Shown: in pieces, positions 16,174-23,854 of the stretch
Numbering within the stretch: position 1 is the stretch's first letter
Layout of the letters: the number at the start of each line of letters is the position of its first letter
NCBI RefSeq assembly: GCF_004296405.1
Contig: NZ_PSRR01000041.1
Location: 1-39,244 of the forward strand
Source: Bradyrhizobium sp. Leo170
GTDB taxonomy: Bacteria; Pseudomonadota; Alphaproteobacteria; Rhizobiales; Xanthobacteraceae
Length of the DNA: 39,244 nt
Direction: 5' to 3'
The notes under the pieces: model-generated
The model's input: only the letters and a program-made list of their open reading frames with translations
What the model was told of the DNA's origin: nothing
The model's database searches: none
Program-made: the position numbers and the translations under genes

Positions 16174-17394
16174 TCAGTGGGTTTTCAGGAGTGGACACTC
16201 GCTTTCGTCGGCCGGACGCCAGGCTTTGTCGCCCGGAATCGTCGCGACGATCTTCCAGTAGTCCCAGGGTCCCTTCGACTCCTCGGGCTTCTTGACTTCG
16301 GTCACGTAGAGATCGCGCAGCAAACGGCCATCCGCGCGGATCTTCGCGCCGTGGGTGAAGGCGTCCTCGACGGGCATCTCGCGCATCTTGGCGGCCACCT
16401 TGGTCCCATCGTCCGTTCCGGTCGCAGCGACCGCTTTCAGATAATGGACCACGGAGCTGTAGACGCCGGCCTGCACGATCGATGGCGGCCGGCCCATCTT
16501 GTCCCAGAAGCGCTTGGCGAAGGCGCGGCTGCCGTCGTCGAGGTCGTGATAATAGGTCGTCGAGGAGACCAGACCCTGTCCGTTCTTCAGGCCCATGGCG
16601 TCGACGTCGTTGATGAACATCAGGAAGGTCACGACCTGTGTATTGGAGCCGATCACATTGTATTCCTGCGCCTGCTTGATCGCGTTGCTGGTGTCGCTGC
16701 CGGCGGTGGCGAGCGCAAGCACCTTGGCTCCGGAGCCCTGCGCCTGGAGCAGGAACGAGGAGAAGTCGGGAGTGTCGAGCGGTGCACGTACGCCGCCGAT
16801 GACCTTGCCTCCGCTGGCCACGATGCGCTTGGTCGCCTCGCTTTCCATCGACTTGCCGAACGCATAGTCCGCGGTGATGAAGAACCAGGTGTCGCCACCG
16901 CGCTTCAAGACCCCTTCCGGTGGAGCGGCGGCGAGCGCATAGGTGTCGTACATCCAGTGAAAGCTGTAGGGTGAACAGGCCTTTCCGGTGATCTCGGCGG
17001 TCGCAGGCCCTGACAACAGGATGACCTTCTTGCGCTCGCGCGAGACGTTCTGCATCGCGAGCGCCGCCGCTGACGATCCGCCATCGGCGATGACGTCGAC
17101 ACCCTGCGCGTCGTATTCCTGGCGCGCGAGATTGGCGGCGATATCGGGCTTGTTGGCATGGTCGGCCGAGACGATCTCGATCGGGGCGCCGGCGACCTTG
17201 CCACCGAAATCCTCCGCTGCGAGTTGCGCCGCGAGGATCGAGCCCTTTCCGCCGGCGTCGGCATAGATCCCGGTCATGTCGTTGAGGATGCCGATGCGTA
17301 CGACGTTGTCGGACACTTGCGCGACCGCGGAGGATGCCATCAGACTGGCGAGAAGGCCGGCCGCGATGGCACTCGTTGTTGCTCTTGCTTTCAT
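16174..17394 (-). CDS. Periplasmic Leu/Ile/Val-type ABC substrate-binding protein
   Basis: The 406-residue protein begins with a Sec signal peptide (MKARATTSAIAAGLLASL, cleavage near AVAQ) and continues as a type I periplasmic binding protein of the LivK/Peripla_BP_6 family: VRIGILNDMTGIYADAGG, EIVSADHANKPD, a conserved WFFITADYAFGKSM segment and FSSFLLQAQGSGAKV. In Rhizobiales such proteins often bind aromatic or branched acids rather than amino acids. The ATG at 17394 is set by a strong GGGAGG and by a four-base ATGA overlap with the CoA-transferase stop. No permease or ATPase gene is nearby. It probably supplies the substrate of this operon. Confidence 0.93.
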   Translation of the reverse strand: MKARATTSAIAAGLLASLMASSAVAQVSDNVVRIGILNDMTGIYADAGGKGSILAAQLAAEDFGGKVAGAPIEIVSADHANKPDIAANLARQEYDAQGVDVIADGGSSAAALAMQNVSRERKKVILLSGPATAEITGKACSPYSFHWMYDTYALAAAPPEGVLKRGGDTWFFITADYAFGKSMESEATKRIVASGGKVIGGVRAPLDTPDFSSFLLQAQGSGAKVLALATAGSDTSNAIKQAQEYNVIGSNTQVVTFLMFINDVDAMGLKNGQGLVSSTTYYHDLDDGSRAFAKRFWDKMGRPPSIVQAGVYSSVVHYLKAVAATGTDDGTKVAAKMREMPVEDAFTHGAKIRADGRLLRDLYVTEVKKPEESKGPWDYWKIVATIPGDKAWRPADESECPLLKTH

Positions 17395-18578
17395 TTTCTT
17401 ACCTCCCTTTGGTCTGCCTCGATGACCGTGCTGTCTTCGACGAGCCGGTCGACCGCAGTTTGCGAATAGCCGTGTTCGATGAGGATCTCGCGCGTATGCT
17501 CCCCGAGCCTGGGCGGCGTGGGCGCGTGTGCATTGGGCGCCGCGGTGCCGGGAAGCAGGGTGAGCGGAAGGCCTTCGAAGGCGCCGCCCTGAAGCGTCGC
17601 AGCCAGCCCGAGGCCCTGCACGTGAGGATCGGCAAGGAAGGCCTGGTAGTCCTGAACGGGACCGCACAGCACGTCCTGTTCCTCAAAGGCGCGAACCCAA
17701 TGTGCACTCGGCCGGGTGCGAAGGATGTCAATGACTTCGCCGGTTATTTCGCCAGCCTGCGCCAGGCGGCCGGCTTCGGTCGCAAAACGAGGGTCCTCGA
17801 TCCAGTCGGATTTGCCCAGCGCACGGCAGATGCCCCGGAACATGGCGTTCGACACGCATGAGAGATTGATGTGGCCGTCCGAGGTGGCGAAGGTTCCGAT
17901 CGGCACGCTCAAAGGCGGGCTCGGACGGTCACGATGCATGGCATCGTCAATGATCGGCATCGCCTGAAACGCCGCCGCGACCTCCACGAGCGAGATCCTG
18001 ATGTGACGTCCGCCGCGTCCGGAGAGGCGCCTGTAGAGCGCTGCACCGACCTGCTGGGCCGCGTAGATACCGGCGGCGGTATCGACCGCCAGCATTCCGA
18101 TCCGCCGCGGCGTGCCCGCGCTATCGCGATTCATTACCATCATGCCCGTGAAGCCCTGGATGATGGTGTCGGTGGCGGGACGATTTTCGTAGGGGCCGGG
18201 GCCGAAGCCGAGGATCGAAACGTAGATCAGATCGGGATTGGCTGGCCGCAACTGCGCATCGGCGATCTGCAGCCGCTCCACAACACCGGGACGGAAGTTT
18301 TGGATCACGATATCGGCTGAGGCCGCGAGGCCGGCGAGAACTTTGCGGCCGTCCGGCCTGGTTCCGTCGATGCAGATCGCGCGCTTGCCGATATTGGGAA
18401 CGAGGCTGAAGGCTGTGTGCCCATCGACCGATCCGCCGATCGTGCGGGCCCAGTCGCCGCTCGGCGGCTCGACCTTGACGACGGACGCGCCGCCGCGGGC
18501 GAGGATAGCTCCGCAGTAGGGACCCGCAAATCCCTGGCTTACGTCGAGGACACGCAGCCCCGCGTAATCGTCCGTCAT
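17391..18578 (-). CDS. Class III CoA-transferase (CaiB/BaiF family)
   Basis: The 395-residue protein is a family III CoA-transferase, moving CoA between a carboxylic acid and an acyl-CoA through an aspartyl-CoA thioester. Visible markers are the N-terminal GLRVLDVSQGFAGPYC and GASVVKVEPPSGDWAR segments, the NIGKRAICID strand, and RPATDTIIQGFTG, in which Asp137 is the likely catalytic residue. It is the first gene of a four-gene minus-strand operon, divergent from the TetR gene, with tandem operator-like sites about 20-55 bases upstream of its start. It would activate an imported acid for the crotonase and oxidoreductase encoded downstream. The acid is unknown. Confidence 0.92.
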   Translation of the reverse strand: MTDDYAGLRVLDVSQGFAGPYCGAILARGGASVVKVEPPSGDWARTIGGSVDGHTAFSLVPNIGKRAICIDGTRPDGRKVLAGLAASADIVIQNFRPGVVERLQIADAQLRPANPDLIYVSILGFGPGPYENRPATDTIIQGFTGMMVMNRDSAGTPRRIGMLAVDTAAGIYAAQQVGAALYRRLSGRGGRHIRISLVEVAAAFQAMPIIDDAMHRDRPSPPLSVPIGTFATSDGHINLSCVSNAMFRGICRALGKSDWIEDPRFATEAGRLAQAGEITGEVIDILRTRPSAHWVRAFEEQDVLCGPVQDYQAFLADPHVQGLGLAATLQGGAFEGLPLTLLPGTAAPNAHAPTPPRLGEHTREILIEHGYSQTAVDRLVEDSTVIEADQREVRK

Positions 18579-18597
18579 CCACCCTGCCTTTTCTTAG

Positions 18598-18636
18598 ATA
18601 CTGAGTAGTATGTTGCAGCCTACCGAGTAGTATGTT
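18598..18636. promoter_or_regulatory. Tandem operator-like sites for the TetR regulator
   Basis: Two 14-base copies, ATACTGAGTAGTAT (18598-18611) and CTACCGAGTAGTAT (18620-18633), are spaced 22 bases apart, about two helical turns. The first is a palindrome (ATACT, four bases, AGTAT). They lie between the divergent CoA-transferase and TetR genes, where a TetR dimer pair could repress both directions. Regulation is inferred from position and symmetry. Confidence 0.65.
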
Positions 18637-18671
18637 TGGATGTCAATTGCGCGCAGCGCAGGAGGGGTATC

Positions 18672-19313
18672 TTGAGCAAGCTTGGCAAAATCGAAACCGG
18701 CGAGCCGTTGGCGGATCGGAGGATCGACATTCTCGACGCTGCCGCGCGCGCTTTCATGCGCCAGGGCTTCGCCGCCACGTCGCTCGATCGGGTGAGCGAC
18801 GAGATCGGTTCGACCAAAGGGGCGATCTATTATTATTACCGAAGCAAGTCCGAGCTCTTCTTCGCCGTGCACCGCCGTGGCATGGAACTGACACAGGCGG
18901 CGATCCGGCCATCTTTCGAGACCCCGGCTTCCGCGCGCGACCGCCTGCACGGCATGGCGGTCGCCCATACCATCCTGGTCATCGATCACCTGCCTTATCT
19001 GCGCGTGATCGCGCAGGGACTGGAAATGCATCTTCTGGAACGCACGAACGAGAGCGAGAGGGCGGAGCTTGCCGATGTCGCCGCGCTGCGCGAGGCCAAC
19101 GAGAACCTCTATATCCGGGTGATCAAGGATGGGGTCGCTTCCGGCGAATTCAGATCCGTCGATGCCAAGCTCGCCGCGAAGCCATTGCTTGGCGCCTTGA
19201 ACTGGACGTCGCGCTGGTACCAACCGCGTCCCGGAGAGACGCAAGCGGCCAAGAAACGCGTGGCGGAGTCGATCGCGGATTTCGTGGTCGCCGGTTTGGA
19301 GAAGAAAAATTGA
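18672..19313 (+). CDS. TetR-family transcriptional regulator
   Basis: The 213-residue protein has a TetR_N helix-turn-helix at about residues 18-62: DRRIDILDAAARAFMRQGF, TSLDRVSDEIGSTKGAIYYYY and RSKSELFFAV. The all-helical C-terminal half should bind ligand, probably an acyl-CoA or acid of the divergent operon. I choose the TTG at 18672 because GGAGG at 18661-18665 lies six bases upstream; the frame extends to 18636 but then runs into the operator. It is expected to repress the divergent CoA-transferase operon and itself. Its stop overlaps the start of the next gene, indicating co-translation with an uncharacterised protein. Confidence 0.92.
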   Translation: MSKLGKIETGEPLADRRIDILDAAARAFMRQGFAATSLDRVSDEIGSTKGAIYYYYRSKSELFFAVHRRGMELTQAAIRPSFETPASARDRLHGMAVAHTILVIDHLPYLRVIAQGLEMHLLERTNESERAELADVAALREANENLYIRVIKDGVASGEFRSVDAKLAAKPLLGALNWTSRWYQPRPGETQAAKKRVAESIADFVVAGLEKKN

Positions 19314-20365
19314 GCGGAAGTGCGGAGAGCCGAGCCAAGGATGACGTCGCCGCCTATCGGGCCGTCGAACTGATCTACCATTCCTATCTCACCGGCCTCA
19401 TCCTGATGCTATCTTCCCGCGCCGGCGCGGCGCGCGCGGCCGAGGTGGTGTTTCGGACCTTCCGACGCCAGCAATTGGCGCGCTTTGTTCCGGGGTTGAA
19501 AAAGCTGGGGCTCGACAAGCTCCCGCACGCAGTGGCCTGCGCGCAATACCATTATCTCTCGAACCAGGTCGGCGGCGTTAAGGTCGAGTATGTCTACGAG
19601 AGCGATCAAAAGGCCTGGGTACGATATCCGCCGCCGCGATGGATCTGGTCGGGCACCGCGATCTGCGGCATTCCATCGGAGGTGTCGCGCGCGATGCTGC
19701 GAGGATGGCACGCCAATAACGGCGTCGTCCTCGGTAATCCACGGCTGGGCTTCGTCTGTACCGGCCAGACGGTCGACGGACAGCCCGGCCTGGAAGGCTA
19801 CTACAAGGAGTGGGATCACGACCTTACTCCCGATGAACGGCTGCAATTCTCACCTGGCGAGCAATGTCCCCCGTTTCGAGCGGATCTTGCGCCACGGCTT
19901 CCGGAAAACACCTGGCCAGAAGAGCGCCTTCAGAAAGTCCTGCGCAACTACGCGATGGAATACATCACGTCGATCGTGCCGGAAACCATCACCGTGCTCG
20001 GTCCTGAGGAGGGTGGTCACCTTGCTGGCGCTGCAGCGCGGCTGGTGGGGATGCATACCTTTGACGACGTCGCTTCGCTGCTCGGCGGTGTCGGTCCTGG
20101 GGCTGCGGGCTTCGCCGGCGCGTTCGCTCGCATTGCCTGTGGGCAGGGCGATGACGCCGAGTTGCGCGTGCAGGGCGCGACCGCGACGGTACGGCAGACC
20201 TCATGGCACCTGATGGCAGAACGCGGGCCGCTGTCTCCGGCGGTGTTCGACGCCTGGAATGAACTGTGGGTCGGCGCCGCGCTCGCGCATGATCGTTTCA
20301 TGCGTGTCGACATGAGGGAGCGCCGTGATCGCGGCGATCCGTCCTGGTGCTGGCAATTCCGGTGA
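19310..20365 (+). CDS. Uncharacterised 351-aa protein coupled to TetR
   Basis: The frame starts with TTG at 19310, overlapping the TetR stop (TGA at 19311-19313), with GGAGAAG just upstream, so it is co-translated with the regulator. I do not recognise the family. There is no signal peptide and no membrane helix. A Tyr/Trp/Pro-rich patch (YESDQKAWVRYPPPRWIW), a CGIPSEVSRAML segment, a run containing LEGYYKEWDHDLTPDERLQF, and a Gly/Ala-rich C-terminal part (GPEEGGHLAGAAARL, LLGGVGPGAAG) are the notable features. A cytoplasmic enzyme or ligand-binding protein acting on the same substrate as the divergent operon is plausible. A distant relation to amino-thiazoline-carboxylate hydrolases crossed my mind but no motif supports it. 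Confidence 0.7.
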   Translation: MSGSAESRAKDDVAAYRAVELIYHSYLTGLILMLSSRAGAARAAEVVFRTFRRQQLARFVPGLKKLGLDKLPHAVACAQYHYLSNQVGGVKVEYVYESDQKAWVRYPPPRWIWSGTAICGIPSEVSRAMLRGWHANNGVVLGNPRLGFVCTGQTVDGQPGLEGYYKEWDHDLTPDERLQFSPGEQCPPFRADLAPRLPENTWPEERLQKVLRNYAMEYITSIVPETITVLGPEEGGHLAGAAARLVGMHTFDDVASLLGGVGPGAAGFAGAFARIACGQGDDAELRVQGATATVRQTSWHLMAERGPLSPAVFDAWNELWVGAALAHDRFMRVDMRERRDRGDPSWCWQFR

Positions 20366-20397
20366 GGAGCCAGCGGGCGCAGCCTGACGATCGCCGC

Positions 20398-21105
20398 CTA
20401 ACTTCGTTGTCTTGATACTTTCTCGAACGCGAGGCTCGTTGCGATGCCCAACAGGCTCCAGAACAAAAGTCCGGTGAGTACGACGGTCACCACGAACTGG
20501 TGAGAAAGGGAGGCCGGCACTTCGACATGAGACTCGGGCGCAACAGGCGCGCCGACGAGATGCGGTATGATAATGAGTATGAGCCCGAGGACCGCAGCCC
20601 ACGGTTCGGAGCGCAGGATCAGGAGGTAGAGCGCCGACGCTGTCAGAGCAGCGGTTGCGACCCACCAGATTTGCCGCGCGGTGAGATCGGCGACCGGCAA
20701 ACCCGGCAGCTCCGGAGGGAGGCCGAGACCGGGCGCCGCGACAAAAACGACGAAGCCGCCAAGGCCCCAAAACAGACCCTCGCGCCAATGGACCGGTCGT
20801 TGCCGAAGCGCATAGATGCTGGTGAGCATGAGGCCGAAGCCAATCGCGGTAAGGATGTTGGCGGCGACGGTCAGGGCGTTGCGCTGCAAGCCCTCTTCGG
20901 GTTCCCATTCCGCATCGTGATGATGATCCGCTTCACCACCACTGGAATGGGCGGCCTTTTGCTGCGCATCGGCCGCGGCTTTCTCGTAGATTTCGCTCTT
21001 CTGGATCAGCGGCACGGTTCCGAAGAACTGCACGACCGATATCAGCGCGCCGACGATCAACCCGGCAAGCGACGCCGCAAACACGATCGATCTGAAGACG
21101 TGCAT
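20398..21105 (-). CDS. cbtA: CbtA cobalt transporter subunit
   Basis: The 235-residue protein matches CbtA, the larger subunit of the predicted CbtAB cobalt transporter. It starts with a membrane helix (FAASLAGLIVGALISVVQFF) and has about five in total, with a His/Asp/Glu-rich loop (HSSGGEADHHHDAEWEPEEG) after the first, probably metal-binding, and the family-typical GLQRNALTVAANILTAIGFGL. It follows cbtB by six bases and lies downstream of cobT-cobS on the same strand. It would supply cobalt for corrin synthesis. In other bacteria cbtAB often follows a B12 riboswitch; here none is seen directly upstream. Confidence 0.9.
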   Translation of the reverse strand: MHVFRSIVFAASLAGLIVGALISVVQFFGTVPLIQKSEIYEKAAADAQQKAAHSSGGEADHHHDAEWEPEEGLQRNALTVAANILTAIGFGLMLTSIYALRQRPVHWREGLFWGLGGFVVFVAAPGLGLPPELPGLPVADLTARQIWWVATAALTASALYLLILRSEPWAAVLGLILIIIPHLVGAPVAPESHVEVPASLSHQFVVTVVLTGLLFWSLLGIATSLAFEKVSRQRS

Positions 21106-21111
21106 CTGTCG

Positions 21112-21294
21112 TCAGTGACAGGGGAAGGCGTTCGCGTGGCGCACGTCGTGGGCGGCGTTATGGACGGCACTGATGTGCGAAAAGCCGACCATGCCAACGA
21201 CGAACAGACCGAGAGCCATCGCCAGAACGGCCTGAACGATGACATTCGTGCCGGTTGCAACGGCTGTAAAATCGGCTGACTGCGTCTGCTGCAT
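21112..21294 (-). CDS. cbtB: CbtB cobalt transporter subunit
   Basis: This 60-residue protein has one membrane helix (about residues 17-39) and a C-terminal metal-binding tail with His at 45, 49, 53 and 60 and Cys at 59, ending in FPCH, which is diagnostic for CbtB. The ATG at 21294 is preferred over upstream in-frame codons because GAGG precedes it at a normal distance and because the family starts this way. It pairs with cbtA directly downstream. It is the small accessory subunit of the cobalt transporter. Confidence 0.9.
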   Translation of the reverse strand: MQQTQSADFTAVATGTNVIVQAVLAMALGLFVVGMVGFSHISAVHNAAHDVRHANAFPCH

Positions 21295-21319
21295 GGTGAT
21301 CCTCATTCCGCGAGTCATT

Positions 21320-21619
21320 CTAGCCCACGGCATCGCCCGATGCGACCGAATTTTTTATCCGGCGACGGATGTCGCGGCTCGTGAGATGAAAGTTCTCCGT
21401 TTCTCGGATGCTTCTGGCGATCAGCTTGGCGTGGGCCGCCGCTTCGAACGAATCGCGGTGTATCAGGTAGAAGTCGATGCACTGCCGTGGCGAAGGCGTG
21501 TAACCCAGCAGCGTCCGGAATGCGCGCCGGTGCATGACGCATATACCCATGTGTCCGGTGGGACGGAATGCCAATGAATCGATGTCGCTTCGCCAGATCG
21601 GTTCGCTCTTGTCAGACAC
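21320..21619 (-). CDS. Small DUF1488-like protein between cobS and cbtB
   Basis: The 99-residue frame, read from a GTG at 21619, lies between cobS and cbtB on their strand with 25-30 base gaps. Its core (CVMHRRAFRTLLGYTPSPRQ, then FEAAAHAKLIARSI and NFHLTSRDIRRRI) resembles the DUF1488 pattern of a short beta segment, two helices and a terminal strand, from memory only. It has no signal peptide, no membrane segment and no Cys-rich metal site. An ATG at 21676 would overlap cobS and is less likely. Function is unknown; the position hints at an accessory role in cobalt or corrinoid handling, or chance insertion. Confidence 0.5.
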   Translation of the reverse strand: MSDKSEPIWRSDIDSLAFRPTGHMGICVMHRRAFRTLLGYTPSPRQCIDFYLIHRDSFEAAAHAKLIARSIRETENFHLTSRDIRRRIKNSVASGDAVG

Positions 21620-21647
21620 CGATGACTCACTCGAACATGGGCGCAGA

Positions 21648-22430
21648 TCACATGGCCGACCGGATGACGGCGGCAACGCCGAGCAGAAAGCCGACCTCGA
21701 ACACCTGCTCGATGGCCCCGAGCACGTCGCCGGTATAGCCGCCGATCAGCCGTCGCGACCACAGCGTGACCGCAACTGCCAGTGCGATACCGTAAGCGAT
21801 GCCGACAATAAGCGCGGTTGGGGCATGCGTACCGGAGGCCGCAGCAAGTGGCGTCAGTGCGAGCAGCGCCACAATCGTTGCGAAGCCGATTTCGCCTGCC
21901 CGGAGCGGAGAGGGCGTATAGGCCACCTTCATCGCGGACGTGTTGCCTGCATATTTCATCCAGCCAACGATCGGCAGCACCACGGCGCGGCCGGCGGCTC
22001 CGCTCGCAATCAGCGCCGCCGCGCCAATCCAGGCCGGCATCTCGGCGAGCGCCGCGACGCGCAATGCAATTGCGAAAATCAGCGCAAGCGTGCCATAGGT
22101 TCCAATCCGGCTGTCCTTCATGATGGTGAGACGCTGTTCGACCGTCCAGCCGCCGCCAAAGCTGTCTGCGGTATCGGCCAGGCCATCCTCGTGCAATCCG
22201 CAGGTGAGAAGGACACTTGCCAACACCGCCAGGAGCGCCGCGATGACTGGCCCCAACACGAGGGCTGTGAGCACAAGGGTCGCCGCCGAAACGAGACCCA
22301 CGATCGCACCAACCAGCGGGAAGAATTGCGACGAGCGGACCAGCCACTCGGAATCAGGCGCATCGTTCGAAGCGCCGACAGGGATGATCGTAAGGAATCG
22401 GACCGCGTCGCGAAAACGATCCAGGCGCAT
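21648..22430 (-). CDS. cobS: Adenosylcobinamide-GDP ribazoletransferase (cobalamin synthase)
   Basis: The 260-residue membrane protein (CobS/CobV) joins adenosylcobinamide-GDP to alpha-ribazole (5'-phosphate), the last assembly step. Diagnostic motifs are GLHEDGLADTADSFGGG, the Asp-rich metal-binding site, followed by EQRLTIMKDSRIGTYG, and the C-terminal GGYTGDVLGA. About six membrane helices are visible and the length is normal. Its ATG directly abuts the stop of cobT (TAG-ATG), so the pair is co-translated and shares alpha-ribazole phosphate as intermediate. Confidence 0.95.
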   Translation of the reverse strand: MRLDRFRDAVRFLTIIPVGASNDAPDSEWLVRSSQFFPLVGAIVGLVSAATLVLTALVLGPVIAALLAVLASVLLTCGLHEDGLADTADSFGGGWTVEQRLTIMKDSRIGTYGTLALIFAIALRVAALAEMPAWIGAAALIASGAAGRAVVLPIVGWMKYAGNTSAMKVAYTPSPLRAGEIGFATIVALLALTPLAAASGTHAPTALIVGIAYGIALAVAVTLWSRRLIGGYTGDVLGAIEQVFEVGFLLGVAAVIRSAM

Positions 22431-23486
22431 CTAGATCCTTCCCTCCAGCACGTCGCTGAGGTCGGCGACATCGGTCAGCAGGCGGGACGCGGCCCGTACC
22501 AGCGGGACGGCCAGCAACGCGCCGGTACCCTCGCCAAGTCTCATGTCGAGAGCGAGTAGCGGCCGTGCCTGAAGCGCCGCGAGCACGATGTCGTGACCCT
22601 TTTCGGCCGACCGATGCGCGAACACGCAATAGTCGCGCGTCGCCGGCGCCAGCCTGACGGCAACAAGGGCGGCAGCGGACGAAATGAAGCCGTCGATGAC
22701 GACAGGACGACGATGCGCCGCTGCGCCAAGCGCTGCGCCCGCCATCATGGCGATCTCGAGGCCGCCGAATTCCCTGAGCACCTCGAACGGCGCCGTGGCA
22801 TCGCTACGATTGGCCGCCTTGTGGATGGCAGCGCGCTTGCGCGCCATGCCCGGCTCGTCCTGGCCGGCGCCGACGCCGATGCAGTCATCCAGCGGAGCGG
22901 GCGCCAGCCGATGCACCAGAAGCGCCGAAGACGCCGTGTTACCTATTCCCATCTCGCCGAGCGCGATGATGTCGGCGCCATCATCGATTTCACCGAAAGC
23001 TATGGCAAAGCCGGCCGCGAGCGCCTTGCGCGCTTCCTGGGCCGACATCGCCGCCTCGCGCGCAGAATTCGCGGTGCCGGCCCGAATCTTGATGGCGAGG
23101 AGGTCGCGATGGGAAGGCAGTTCGCTGGCGACGCCGGCGTCCACGACGCGGATCCTGACATCCGAGGCGGCCGCAAAGGCGTTGGCGCTGGCGCGACCTG
23201 CGAGATAGGTCCTTACCATCGCGGCCGTCACGGCGGACGGATATTGCGAAACGCCTTCTTCCGTCAGCCCGTGATCACCAGCGAACACGAGCAGGACGGC
23301 GTTCTGCAGCGCTGCGGCCGACGGATGGGTGATCGTGCCGAGCTGCACAGCCAAATCTTCGATTCGTCCGAGCGATCCCGGCGGCTTGGCTTTGCCGTCG
23401 ATTCGCGCGCGCATCGTTGCGGCAAGCGTCTGATCGATTGGAGCGATCGCGGGGATTTGCCAGTCAGATGGGATTTGGAAGGTCAT
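22431..23486 (-). CDS. cobT: Nicotinate-nucleotide-dimethylbenzimidazole phosphoribosyltransferase
   Basis: The 351-residue cytoplasmic enzyme (CobT, CobU in Pseudomonas denitrificans naming) makes alpha-ribazole phosphate from dimethylbenzimidazole and nicotinate mononucleotide. Visible motifs are KPPGSLGRIEDLA near the N-terminus, VFAGDHGLTEEGVSQYP, EMGIGNTASSAL, and the C-terminal LDMRLGEGTGA with the catalytic Glu. GAGGAG lies just before the ATG. It is divergent from the riboswitch-led cob operon, and its leader is too short for its own riboswitch. Confidence 0.96.
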   Translation of the reverse strand: MTFQIPSDWQIPAIAPIDQTLAATMRARIDGKAKPPGSLGRIEDLAVQLGTITHPSAAALQNAVLLVFAGDHGLTEEGVSQYPSAVTAAMVRTYLAGRASANAFAAASDVRIRVVDAGVASELPSHRDLLAIKIRAGTANSAREAAMSAQEARKALAAGFAIAFGEIDDGADIIALGEMGIGNTASSALLVHRLAPAPLDDCIGVGAGQDEPGMARKRAAIHKAANRSDATAPFEVLREFGGLEIAMMAGAALGAAAHRRPVVIDGFISSAAALVAVRLAPATRDYCVFAHRSAEKGHDIVLAALQARPLLALDMRLGEGTGALLAVPLVRAASRLLTDVADLSDVLEGRI

Positions 23487-23530
23487 GGGCTCCTCGTGCG
23501 CGCGCCTTAAGTGGCCGAAGGAAACGGGCA

Positions 23531-23571
23531 GGTCAACTGCGGTTGACCGCCGTCGCGGGGACAGCTAGCGT
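23531..23571. promoter_or_regulatory. Palindrome with mirrored -35 elements between the cob operons
   Basis: GGTCAAC-TGCG-GTTGACC (23531-23548) is a perfect inverted repeat. On the plus strand it supplies TTGACC (23543-23548), then 17 bases, then TAGCGT (23566-23571), placing transcription start at the first riboswitch base. On the minus strand it supplies the mirror-image TTGACC toward cobT, with only a weak -10. It may be a bidirectional promoter or an operator. Confidence 0.5.
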
Positions 23572-23575
23572 GGCG

Positions 23576-23731
23576 GCGATGGTCCTTCCTTCGGGAAGGT
23601 GAAAAAGGGAAGCCGGTGCAATGCCGACGCTGCCCCCGCAACTGTAAGCGGCGAGCCAAAGCCGAAGCCACTGGGATGACCGGGAAGGCGGCGAGAGGCG
23701 ACGACCCGCGAGCCAGGAGACCTGCCATCGC
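23576..23731 (+). promoter_or_regulatory. Cobalamin (AdoCbl) riboswitch of the cob operon
   Basis: The leader has the conserved cobalamin riboswitch parts in order: a closing stem GCGATGG (23576-23582) with CCATCGC (23725-23731), GGTGAAAAAGGGAAGCCGGTG, the core GCCCCCGCAACTGTAAG (23632-23648), GCCACTGGG (23667-23675), GGGAAGGCGG, and the B12 box AGCCAGGAGACCTGCC (23711-23726). It precedes the DUF1636-cobU-cobW-cobN-cobO-cobQ genes and should repress them when adenosylcobalamin is plentiful. No U-rich terminator is visible before the first start, so control may be translational. Confidence 0.97.
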
Positions 23732-23854
23732 GTATTGTGCTTTGGAGGTTCGTCGGGCGGGGTGCACCGGACGGAATGAGTTCGATGGTCGTTCCACCGT
23801 CGAACGCGATCCAACAAAGCTCGCGGCCGTCATGGCCCTGACTTGAGCATTGTG

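Noticed and set aside
17395..17667. N-terminal extension of the binding-protein frame by 91 residues
   Set aside because: It lies inside the CoA-transferase gene; the signal peptide and GGGAGG site fix the start at 17394.
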